Shown piece after piece: positions 1 to 12,622 of a DNA stretch of 64,000 bases. Each line of letters begins with the position of its first letter. Within the stretch, counting starts at the first letter, position 1. A program made the translations under genes and the position numbers. The stretch comes from Acanthosepion lycidas. Lineage: Eukaryota; Mollusca; Cephalopoda; Sepiida; Sepiidae. The stretch covers positions 20,794,663-20,858,662 of the forward strand of contig OZ010582.1 in NCBI GenBank assembly GCA_963932145.1, given 5' to 3'. The notes beneath the pieces are model-generated. The model was given only the letters and a program-made list of their open reading frames with translations, ran no database searches and was not told the DNA's origin.

Positions 1-1031
1 TGTAATTTGAACAAAAATTATCTTTTGAAATTTAAAAAGGAACCAATATCTGCATATGCAGGTTTTCCTCAGTTTTCATTTTGACAAATATTGACATTTG
101 TACTTTTGACATAAAGCATGTAAACTCTACTGTCATGCTTAGCTTAGTAACTGTTAAATTAGAATGCTAATTTATGCTGATAAATTTCTTTAATAAAATG
201 TATATAAGAGCATCCAAAATATAACTGATAGATGAAAGCCTTAAATTTTGACAAATGCATTTACTAGTAAATAAAACATGGTATAAATAACAAGTACACT
301 GTAAATAACAAAAATGATATTTAACCACTGGTGCAATTCCTTCAAGAACCGGTGTCTGTTTTGTTCTCCAGTACAAAACAAATGAAAGTATTTGCAGAAA
401 TAACCCACTATTGTGTTATGTGTTTTAATTCAAATTCCATTTTGAAATTAATTATATTGTGTTATAAAAGCTTTTTATGCAAAAAGTTGTCTGTCATTTG
501 TTCTTTATGTAATCTTTCATTATGCACAGTTACTAATTTCACATTGTTGCCTACAAAAATTCTGTATAAAGCTTTTCTTGATGCTTCAGCTGGCAAAATT
601 ATTGTGAAACTTATTTGGTTGTGTAAAGAAAAGAGAAAAAAATTAGCCAATAAGACTATCCATGAAGAGTAATTAGAATTTCTGTTTAAACTAGAAAAAT
701 ATGTCCTGTTATTCTGTATATTAGATTAAAAGCCAAATTTCTATAATGTAACAAATATTTTGAAATTACCTTCATGTTCAAGTAAAAACTTAATTGTGCA
801 TTTGTTTTTGGTATTTTCTTATAAGCTTTCACTTAACTTTTACTTAATATTCAAATAAAGTGTTCATATATTTATATATTATTCACCATAATGTTTTTCA
901 TTATTGGCATATAGAATTCAACTAAGAAAAAGTTTTGAAACTGACTTCTGAGTTTTGTATAAAGGGTCTAGAGATTATTATTAGTTATTTCATTTGTTCC
1001 TTTTGCTAATAGCTTTTTATTACCTTTTAAG
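1..1031. other. Upstream intron or 5' flank, no gene seen
   Basis: AT-rich sequence before the first recognised exon. Small open frames here (for example 331-672) have no coding signature. Because the exon at 1032 needs an upstream partner that is not in phase 0, this is most likely the end of an intron whose 5' exon lies outside the window. Confidence 0.6.
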
Positions 1032-1107
1032 GTCTGCAGTAGTTGAAGAAGAAACCACATCCCGCCGTTCTAGAAGGCATGCAGATGAGGATGAGGCACC
1101 TGCAGAG
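1032..1107 (+). CDS. TnI N-terminal extension exon A (SRRSRR, EAPAE)
   Basis: An acceptor at 1030-1031 (ttttaag) or at 1038-1039 (tctgcag) is followed by an open frame ending at GAG with donor gtaata. The reading includes VVEEETTSRRSRRHADEDE and ends APAE. The exon leaves in phase 0. Its incoming phase is 2 with the first acceptor or 1 with the second, unlike its neighbours, so it probably joins the exon carrying the start codon. The basic RRSRR patch could be a kinase target, by loose analogy with the N-terminal extension of vertebrate cardiac TnI; that is inference. Confidence 0.78.
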
Positions 1108-4052
1108 GTAATATAAATTCTCTTACATGATCTTTATTTTTGTCCCAATGTTATTATATAATAGTTGTTAATCTTAAAATTGATTTTAGTTATCATCAAT
1201 TTGTTGCACTTTTCCTTTTAGTATAACTATGTTACCATTGTTTTAAACTATTTTCATAAATACAGTATATATTTATTTTGTAAGATCAAAATTCTATTTT
1301 AATGTACAGTGATGCAGTATTTGGGGATTATTTCTTAATTTACTTGTGATATATTTTGTTGATATGTATTTAACATATAACTGTACATTAAGATAAAATT
1401 TATTTTCTCAAAATAATTATGTATTGATAATCTTTTATAATAATCTTTCCTGTTTATCAAGCATCATTGATTTTATAATTTTTAGCTTTACCTATCATAT
1501 AGATATTAGCTATATTTAGTTAAGCTATTTTTGCTCTCAGGTTTACTTAAATCTTTGAAATGTTTTGCATTTAATAAAACTGACTGATAAATGCACATAC
1601 CATTTGGAATATTAAAATGTGATTGTTATTCAAGAAAAATAAATGCAAAATATCTGTAAAATTAATATAAAATCAATGATGTGGCTTGATTTTCATATAA
1701 AAATTGAGTCTTCTAATAATACTACACTGATCTAGCTAATTTTCTCTATACTGTTTAAATCAGAGGTTTCAAAACTTTACTGTTATTATAATATTAAATT
1801 AATATTAAACTGATTTATCAAAACAGATAAATTGATTAAGTAAATAACAAATAATTTCTTTTATACTTTAGAAATACAACTAAATTCATTTGTATGTCTG
1901 AATTTCTTTTATCGATGCACTCTTCTTGAAATAAGTTTTTCAAATTGTCAACTTTGTGAATGTTTTATTTATTTGCATATTACATCCAAATAATTTATTT
2001 TCTACATTGCTTAAGTTTTTATTCCCCGGTTCAAAAAATTAGATTCACAGAAAATGCTATTATTACAAATGATAATTCTTGACATTCAATTCAAAGTAAT
2101 CAAGAAAAGTAAATAAAATGATTTAAGAAAAGTGTTGTAATTAAGTTATTTTTCTAAATGCAAACTTGAATTGCACTCTTATTCAAGATGATCTTGGGTA
2201 CCTGAAATCAGTACCAGTAACATGAAAATAATGATTCATCTGGTGATCCTCTAAAAGTCATGATGAATTTATATAATGCACTTATTACAAATTCTGTAAG
2301 AAATGCTGATAGTGTCCATAAAATATTGAGAAGCACAGTTTAGAAATCCCTGATTTAAATTTGACTCTGTTATTGCTTTCTTTTCATTAACACATTTATA
2401 GCTTCTTTTTCAAGGTTACAAGTTTATGTGAGATGTCAGAAATAAATTAACATGTATTAAAACTACTGAGTATGCTAGAACTAGTGTATGTCAGTCAGTT
2501 GGCTGCTAATGTCAACAGTCATTGTCATGTGCATAAATACTGTTTCAGGAATCGAGACGTTCTCGTAGACGGCGTGGATATGATGATGATGAAGAGGTAA
2601 AATAACAAAACCGTGTCAGTCTATTTGGTGGTGTGCTTTGCCAGCTAATTCCTATCATGTATATACTAACTTCATTTGTATCATGACTATGGTGCACGCT
2701 ATGCTATAAAACTTTGTTCACTGCTCATGAATTGAACCGTGTATTAATCTTACAAGTATAGATATTTCTTCTTGATCTTTTATAGTGTAAGGATAAGACT
2801 AAGTAGATAATCTCATGTCAAGCATTGATAAAATCATATGTTGAATTAAAGGAAAATCAAAGATCAAACTATTTTTTCTCTTATTTACCATTTTGATCAT
2901 TTAGCATTTCTTGCTTTCTTAATCAATATTTTGATCACTTTTGTTCAACACTGATCTGCTTTTTGTAAGGTACAGATTTTAGCTCATATCTCTTTTTTTC
3001 AGTACTGTTTTCATCTTTATCCATATTTCTCTGAAGGGAAATTTTTTAGTGGATTTTAATCTTTTACAATATATTTGTTAGTTTAACATTTTTATTAGGA
3101 AAGGTGATAGCTCACACCCTAAATATTTTATTCAATTTAACTCTGAACATATAGTAGATAATTGTTTGGTGTATAGTTGAGATAATTCCTACTTATAAAT
3201 TCTAAGTTTTTTTTTCCTTTTGTAATCATTAAAACACAGTTCAATTCATAGTACTTGAACAATTGATGGTTCTGTGTAGTATATTTAAGATTGCTTGTGC
3301 AAAGGCTATACATACCAACATGTGTGCATATATAACTAAAACTTGAGAGAGATGTTTGGATTTTTAAAAATTTAAAGGTAAAATTGTGTGTAAACAAAAA
3401 TTTTGAAAATAAATAAACCGAAATCTAATAATTAGCTTAAATATTTGTCCTTGTAAACTGAAGTCCTCTCTCCCTTTATAAAGATATAACCAAATCTATT
3501 ACTGCATGTTGATAAATGCATTATCAGAGTGAACCCAGACTTTCCACTAAATGTTCCCTTTAGGATCCTTTACCAGAATAGTGTAATTAATCCTAGGTTT
3601 TAAATTTCTTCATTCTTATCTTCATTTTTCTCATTTAAATGAACTCTAAACTCTTTTTGAAACTGGACTTTATAAACTACTTAATTTTGTAAATAAATTA
3701 TTGATCCCCCCTCTATCATTTTGTTCTTGATTTTATGAAATCTTGTAACAAATGTTTTTAGTCTTTAATTTTTTTTAGTTGAAAAAGTGAGCATTTTCTT
3801 TCCTTTTTAATCTTAGTTCTACTTGAATTAAATAAAATAACCATGAAATTGTCAAATTTACATATTAAATCAAAAGTGATAAAATAGTGTTAATTTAAAA
3901 AATTTAATTTTATATGTATTAATCTTCAAATATCAAATTTTATATTTGCATCTTATCTGAAGTTTAGTAACTTAGATAAAAATTTAATAATCTATAAAAC
4001 ATTGACAAGATAATTTCTACTAAAAATGTAAAATCAAATAACCTTTATCTTT

Positions 4053-4106
<54 letters not shown>

Positions 4107-7100
4107 TATTGCACTTTTTTGTACAGCTCTCACTATAACTATTGTAGCAAAATGCAGTGGTTGCTTCTAGTTGGCTTTCATTGATCATCTTTTCACCTTC
4201 ATTTAATTTGCCTTTCTGCTCTTATTTTCTTAATTGAATATTGCATTTGAAAGCTAAATATGGCACTTGTAGAAATTGTATCTACTTTCACTTTGAACGT
4301 TTTCTTCACTCAATATGTCATACCATTTGTATATATAAAAACAATTTGCTTTGTGAGAAATTAAATATATCTTATCTAAATCTTTTATTTGAAATATATT
4401 CATTTTTTAAAACATTGCTCATTGCCAAAATTGTTCATGTAATTATTAGTATTTACAAACTTAATATTCACCATAATGTATTTCAACAAAGTACCACTTC
4501 TTTTTAAGACTAACAAGTTGCTTTATAGTATCAGTATATTTCTGCTGTCTTTGAAATGATCATCTTGATGACTTCTTGTAACATATGTCATTTCTCATTT
4601 TATTTTGACCTTTGAATTATTTCTCATATCTATCAAACTGATTTTCTTCCAAGATTCATCTCTTCTTTCAACTGACTTGATTTAAAGTCCTTTCTTTTTC
4701 TTTTTAAGGGTAACTACTTGCCTCTAATCTACCTTAGTCATATGATTGATATTGATATCTTTTAGATTAAGTCTAAAAGCTTGAATATGTGTGAAATCCT
4801 GATCCTGATATGTGTGCTTGCCTGAATTGTGCCTATTATATACCTGTTTTGATATTACTCAAAATTCTTTTACCATTCTTTGTCATAATGTTGCTGCTGA
4901 TTAAGCTTGTTGTAAAGAAGTGTTGTCAATATTGTTGAGCAAAATTTTAACATAAATCTCAGCATCAACATTTTGGTATTTTTAATGAATATTCTTTGCT
5001 TCATAGAAATTATGAATTGTCAAGTTCAATTCCAAATTAAAATTGAATGAATTATCTTTTATTATACACAATATATTTGCACTAGTATCCTTGTGTTGAT
5101 TGTTAGTTACATCTTGGTCATTCTAACTTCAAGGGCTTGTATTTGGTAATCTTTTGGGAATTTTATTCAATCCAGTTTAGTTTGCATGATATGGTATCTT
5201 ATATCAGTTAATTTTTCCTATTTTTTTGTTTGAACTAAAGTATGTCCCTCACCTAATCAAGGGATTGAACATGGTAACTACATACATTTAATCAGCATTT
5301 ATATCCATTCAGCCATAATCAGCATTTATATCCATTCAACCATTGTCCCACAGGACATTCAGGTAGTGTAATTTTAGAGATTTTCTAAACAACTCATCTG
5401 TATGCATCAGTAGAAGTTGGAGGACAATAGTTGGAAAACTGCCATGGTCTTGTCTACCTTACATGTTGGGAAAGATTCTGAGGATTTGTGGTCAGTAAGA
5501 CAATATTACACCTAACAAGGACCAAGCCTCCATCAGATGAGAGCATGACCAACAAGTGTATATCTACTATTCCATGCAATTATAAGCAAGGATATAAAGA
5601 CTAGACTAGCTGTAAGGTTTGAAGAACATTGAAAAACTGTAATCTATGGAGACTATGAAATCTGACATCATTGATCAGGTATGAAGGGAAAAGTGAAATG
5701 AAGTTAAAATAATAAGAAAATAATATTGTAAAAACAATACAATTAAAAGAATCTGTGCAAGTTTCTAATAGCCTCCACAATAAGTTTAGCATAGGACTGA
5801 ATACTATATAGGACTCTTTGATTAGAAAAGTGCAGGCTTTGGGTTTGAAACTCCAAAGTTCTACCATCTGATTGCCTTAGCAGTTACCTAGTAGTTGTAA
5901 ATTCATTTCTTGGTTTCAGCAGTGGAATTCATATTTTTATAGTTCAGTAGAAAAAGGAAGAAGTATGTGTCACATAGACAAATTAATTAGGGAAAGTTAA
6001 CTGATACAAGATCTCAAATATGGACAGTGGAATGAGAACTGTTCTGTAAATTGTATAAAAGGTAAGGTTTAAGACACCAAGATCACCAAACACAAGCACT
6101 TAAAGAAGATAGAAACCTGCAACATCTGAAACATTATAGCAATAACAAGTGAGAAATAAATTCTAATAAATGTTTAATAATGAATTTTTTTTAAATAAAC
6201 AAACTACAATTTTTCTTTCAGATTTCTCTTGCATTAAGTTAAAATTATACTATACTTTTAAAAATCCTGTACATATATATATATATTTAAGATGATTAGA
6301 TGTAATTTTAAACTTATTTAATGAAATTTATTTTATCTGAAACTTTCAATTATATTGACTGAAAAGCACTTATTATTTTACTGTAAAAGGTAAGTTTTCT
6401 AAAAGTCACTTTTCCAAAGATCAATATTACTGTGAATTTATAAAATGATTAGCTTATTCAATTTGCTTTTATTTTTCTAGACAGAATTACAACAATCTCA
6501 TTACTTGTTGAAAATGTAAACTGTACTCTATAGAAGAATGTCTTCTACTCAATTTCTGCCAATATCTTATATTCATTTTACTGGAATCCCTTTAAAGTTT
6601 CTCCATTGATGTTTCTCTGGTATGTTGTTTCTCTGGGTATACTTGTTTTGGGGTGCATCTAAATTTCAGGTTAATTATGAAACTGCTCATTTTCTACTCA
6701 ATATTTTTTTCTTTTTCAGTTTTATCAAAGCTAATTTCTACAGCTTAGATTTTTGTTTATTGAAATTGTTTTAAAGTTTTTGCTATATAAGTGTGCCATT
6801 ATGAAATTGTTCATGTTTGTCCTGTTGAATAAGTTGTGTGGGTACTCAAATTTTGAATGAATCAAATGTAACCTTTCCAATTCAACTATTATTCAGAATA
6901 TGGGGTCTTTTATCAATTTAAACTAAGCTGCTTTAATTTTTACCATATAATTGGATTGCATATCAAGGATAAATTATGTCGATTTGGAAAGATATACTTA
7001 GCTTTTGTTTCTAACAAAATTTATAAAGGTTGAGAATTGTTTAAAAAAAACAAAAAAAGGATATTAAAGTTGTTACAGAACAGCCATTTATTGACCATCT

Positions 7101-8179
7101 TGATTTAATCTACAGTATGCTTCAAATTTCAAAATCTATTTTAAAGAATATTGTGAGCCTTTTGATATATATTAAAATGCTGCAAACAATTGTGACTGCA
7201 TTACTTATATTGCTAATCCTTCAAGTATTAAATATAATAGCTCAATATACTTTTATCTCAATTTATCTTATGTAGCTTAATTTTTCTTTTGACTAGTTGT
7301 CGTGTATTAGAAAAAGTACAAACAGAAAATTTTCCTTAATATATATATATAAGTTTTTTTTATTGTTTGCTTTGTCTTGTCTGGTGATGTTTTTAATGTA
7401 GGTATTAATGTTTGTTTGTTTCTTTTTTCTCTCTCTCTCGTCTACTTTTCACATCTTGTCACTAAGGCACCTGCTGAGGACACAAGTCAAGAGGTTTGTT
7501 AGAAATTGTTTGTCCATATAAGCAGATAAGATGTGCCCATATGAAAGTCTTTCAATAAGAAATGCCAATCTGTTTAAGGAATTAAAAGTTTGAACTTAAT
7601 TGTTTGCAAAAAACAAGCATCAATTAAATTTTTATATTTTACTTTGAAGTTTCTTGGTTTTCTTTTTCTTTATAAATTTACGTTTGGTAAATAACTTTGT
7701 TTTAGAAAAAAAAAAATTTACAATGTATTGAAAGAATATAATTGGCACACTGGTTATATGGATTATAGAATACATTTCAGAGTGATGTGGTTACAATGCT
7801 TAAAACCTATGCCTATATTCTATATCTGCTATTTTTTGTTTTGATTTTCACCTCTGCTAAAAATTGTTCTTTTTATCTTGTAACAATCATGAATATCAAA
7901 GATTTTCTGGAAATTGTTGTATATGACAATTTAATTTATGAATATCCAAATTCACGGTTGTTAAAGATATAAAGATTTACTGTTTTGTTTTGTCTTGTGC
8001 ATTCTATTATTTTTGTTTCTCTCTTTGTTTCTCTCTTTGTTTCTTGTTTTTCCTTCCTTTTCTTTCTTATTTTTCTTTCTTATTTTTCTTTCTTATTTTT
8101 CTTTCTTATTTTTCTTTCTACTATAATTTATCTAAACTATTGACTTGCACTACTAAATATCTTGAAAGAAATAGTTGAA

Positions 8180-8228
<49 letters not shown>

Positions 8229-11200
8229 GTAATTCTCTGGCAGGAATCGAACCTGCATTCTATGAGAACCACCATTAAGCCTGGCGTGCTATAACCATTC
8301 AGCCACAGAACTTCTGGTTAAACAAAGCTGAATTAATGCTTTTAAACACACTTGCCAATCTTTCTCGATTTATATCTGCTCTGTATTCATATCCTAATGC
8401 AAACAATGACAATATGTCGTAGGAAATGGATTAAATCCAACAAATATTTAATATATTTTGTGTTTATACATTATTTTTTATGAATACACTTATTTAAGTA
8501 AATGCTCTGTTCTCTAATTAAACAGTATTAATTACATTTACTGTCCTGGAAAAATTACATTTACCAGAGAATGCATATTTTCTACAAAATTTCTCAAAAA
8601 TTCAGGCCAGTAAATGTAATTAACACTGTTTAATTAAAGAACAGAACATTTGCTTAAATAAGTATATTCATAAAAAAATAATGTATAAAAAGAAATATAT
8701 AATAACAATAAATTGTTAAGGATTAATTGTTTGATCAACTATTTTTCATTTTTTTCAATTCATAATTGCCTCGGATTATCTGAATTTTTCTTGTTACAAA
8801 TTATAGAGTTAATTAGTGAGCCTTAGATGAATTGGTCCTTCTATTGTTTGTAATAATTTCTAATTTAATATTATTTACCAATGATTTAAAAAAAAAAGTA
8901 CAGTTAAGTGTACTAAGAAAACTAGTTTACTTTAGTATAATGTTGCAGTCAGTTTGGTTTAGATTTCTCACAATTTTAGAGCATCTCTGATGCTTCATGC
9001 TACAAAAATAACTGCAAGAATATAGCTATTTCTGTTTGTTAGCCACAGATAAGACTTGTGTGCTTAATACATCAGAACTGGTAAAGTTAAATGCTAGTGT
9101 AATAATTATGCCTTGTTACTTAGAGCAAAAAGTCAAGTGAACAGATTTGAAGAATAACAATTTGTGTAATACTCTTGTACTTTGTTTTCAACCCTTAATG
9201 TTTACATATAAATTTTGTATTTGTGGTTGTCCTTTCTGTTTCTTTCTATATAATTTTCTTTTTACCTTTTTATTTTATATAATTTTCCTTTAAATATGTT
9301 TTTTTTTCTTTCTTTACATTATAATATTTATTTAGCAAATATTTTTAAATGCTGAACTTTTTATTTAAAAGAAATTACTTTATAAATCTTGGCCATCATA
9401 GCATTTTTCTTTTGTTAGTGATTGTAAAGTATGACAGTTGATATCCTTAAATTTCTATTATACAAAACTGATTACCAGTTTGACCCTTTTTTTCCCATTA
9501 CAAATTAATTTTGACTGTTTTATATGATCTTCAACAATAAAATAATACAACAAAGGTTCAGCATTTTAATATTAAAAATATTGCACTTCAGAATTAAGAA
9601 TAAAGGAGTTATCTTTTTGTTACACAAAACTGAAATGTTTTTGCATATATGAGATTGATATTAAGATTTTAAGATAACTCTTTTATTCTGTTTTATAATT
9701 GAATTGCTTATATTTTAAGAACTGCACAATGCTTTTTCCCTATTGCAGATCAATCTTCTACTTATCATAGATCATTAGCATGTGCTTGTATATTTATAAT
9801 TGTAAGATTAGAAGAATGTTTTCTTGTTTTCCAAGCAATGCAACTTTTATAAGACCAAATAATATTGTATAAAATCAAATGCAGATTAGTGCCACTGCTT
9901 AGAAATTGCTTTACTTTACCATATAATGTTACTATAATAGAATAATTTCCTAAATTAAAATCATTTATTATTTGATAACATTTGGTCTATACTCTCATTT
10001 TCTTTCCTTTTGAATTCAAAAATCTATTATCAATATTTCTAAACTGCAGATATTTTGTAATTGATAGTAAAATTGAAGTTCTATTGCTTGGATTTTATAC
10101 ATTAATTCAATTTCTTTTTTAGTTTGTATATACTCTCTAGCATATCTTGTAATGCATGCTTTCAAAGTCCTATATTAGTTCTTTGAAAAAAAGATTTCTA
10201 AATTCTTGTCTTTTTAGTTTAGTGAACTTTAACTATCAATATATTTTGAACTTTTCATTTGTTGATGATTTTGAAGTTTTCAGCATTTATTAAACATTGT
10301 TTAGACAATGATTAGGTTTCAACATTATTATTAACAGTAACTTACACTGAAAGTGCTGAATTGCTTCAATCATCACAAAATTTAGTTACTAATTGTATCC
10401 AATAAACAAAATGTACTCTTTGACTAAAACATTTTCAGGACCCATCTTAAATTAAGAATTTAAAGAACATGAAAAAAAATTACTTGAAAAATAAAATTAG
10501 TATTAAAAACACCATTGCCTTTAAATTTATGCAATTTGTATTCTAAAAATACTGGTTATAAGTCATATTTTGGGCTAAGCTTTTTCACTATTTTTTCTTT
10601 TTTTTTCAAACCTTTCTTGTCTTTATTAGTTCCTCTAATGGCATAAGGCAGCTTATTCTTCTGCCAATGTTGCCATAACAACTAATATTTGAAAATTCTT
10701 TTCCCCATTTCTGCTACCAACACCCTACTTGCCTATCCAATTGCCCTTTACTGGAATGTTGTACTTGAGCATTCTGCCCACACAATATTGGAGTCTTTCA
10801 GAATAAAGCTTCAAATATTCAAATTTTCCATATTTCATTCAACTTTTGGACTCCATTGCCAGTTTTTGCTGGAAAGGCATCAATAAATGATGTAGGCATT
10901 ACTTGTCATTCTGTAGGGTTTTTAAAGCAGTATTTCAATGTTCTTTTTTGCAATCTAGTTAAGTATTAATTCATATTTTTATTCTGATTGCAGACAAATA
11001 AAGATTACATGCTTATCAAAGAAATATGGTTTTCATTTATTTTTCAATGGTTTTGTGAACTAAAGATTTTCTCTTCTGGTTTAACAGGATGCTGCTGCAG
11101 CAGCTGCTGCTGAGGAGGCTCGTAGGCAGCAGGAAGCTGAGGTTTGTCCTAGTGTGATGTTGGCCTTGCAGTGAATCAAAAATTAAAATATTCTCTAGTA

Positions 11201-12576
11201 TTTTCTATTGACCAGTAAAACTTTCTAATCTATTATTTTTTTTTTCTATTTGAATTATTAAAATGATTTTAAAAGGATAGAAAAAGAATTGTTCGAAAAT
11301 TGATTAAAGACTATGGTTAGCTTAGCTAGTTTTTGTTTAATGAATATATTCTTTAAATTTTTTTTAAATTGCAGAACTTTGTATATCCAAAGGTTGCAGT
11401 CATTAAAATGTACTTTTCCTTAATGTAAGATTTTTGCAGTATTTTTATTAGATTTAAACTGTACAAGTGATGACCAACATATTTCAACTAGTGTTTTTAT
11501 AAAGAAATACATATTAAATAATTTTATATATGTTGTATAAGAATAATTGCTATATTTTTATCAGTTTTATATATTATTTGTCTATTTAAGCCTCAAATAA
11601 CTAAAATTAAAATTGCTGCTCTTTCCAGTTTCAATTCTATTTGCTGGTCAGTAGAATCTATAGTTTTGCTTTATTTCCTAAATCTATAAACTGCAGCAGA
11701 CACTTAAATAAGTATTTTTATATTTTTTTTATTTTCAGAGCTGTTATACCTTGCAATTTAAGAAAATATATAACTTTTATTTTTTTATTTATTTTTTTTT
11801 CCAAAATGATGCCAGAGTTTTAAACAAATGCTTTTTTTTCTGATAATTAGTTACTTGCCTTCAAATTCCTATTATTTCTCTGACATTTTGTCATCATATT
11901 TGAATTTTTATAATTTTTACTACTCTTAATTATTGTTTTCATCACTGTCTTTAATATGGAAAGATATTTTTATGAAGAATTTTATTGAACTTAATGAGAA
12001 ATGCAAAGCAAGCAAAGTGAAACTATTTGTGCAACAAGAGTACAAAAGAGATTTTAATGTTTTTAATAAATTAAGAAAATAACATTGTATGTTTTCATTT
12101 ACAAAATATTTAATATTGAATAAATCTTGATAAGGTATTTGGTACTGTTGTAATGAATTTGGCCTTAACTTGTTATAAGAACGTTCTTTATTAGCTTAAT
12201 TTCCTATCTGCTTGCAGTTTAATTACTTTAATGTGTGGAAATTCCATCACTGCGTGTCTATTTTTTCACTTCTTTCCTTTCCTTTCCAGCAGATTTCCTC
12301 GAGGATTTCCATCCTTGATATCTACTCACTATACTTTCCTTTGCATGGATTTACCTGATCTATTCTTACTTCCCATCTTTCTCCAGTTCTTTACATATTC
12401 TTATTTTTCATAGTCTTCCCCACTTTTTCTTCTTTTTAATCCTTGACTATTGCTTTAATCATACCTTTCCCTACACAGGTCTTTCTCTGATTCACCTTCT
12501 GTCTTCAGCTTTGTACCTTTTCCAGAACTTTCATTTTTACCTCTCTTTCTGCAGATTAAATTCTTCCAGATAGAAA

Positions 12577-12622
<46 letters not shown>

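Larger units (their letters stand above)
2597..7466 (+). other. Large intron with simple repeats
   Basis: A 4.9-kb AT-rich intron. It contains an (AT)n run at 4059-4102, a tandem duplication at about 5285-5340 and a short AT run near 6275. I found no exon with good splice sites and no protein similarity to mobile elements. Confidence 0.7.
7494..11087 (+). other. Intron with tRNA-like sequence and foldback
   Basis: A 3.6-kb intron. It holds a four-copy pyrimidine tandem repeat (about 8064-8119), an (AT)n run (8183-8229), a tRNA-like sequence on the minus strand (8233-8310) and a long inverted repeat (8463-8690). No other coding exon is supported. Confidence 0.7.

Noticed and set aside
331..672. 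Open frame of 113 codons near the window start
   Set aside because: It is Cys/Leu/Phe-rich, as expected from translated AT-rich DNA. It has no splice context or recognised similarity.
8233..8310. Functional tRNA-Lys(CTT) gene
   Set aside because: The variable arm is long (Ser/Leu type), base 33 of the anticodon loop is G and the acceptor stem has a mismatch, so a decayed tRNA or SINE head is more likely.
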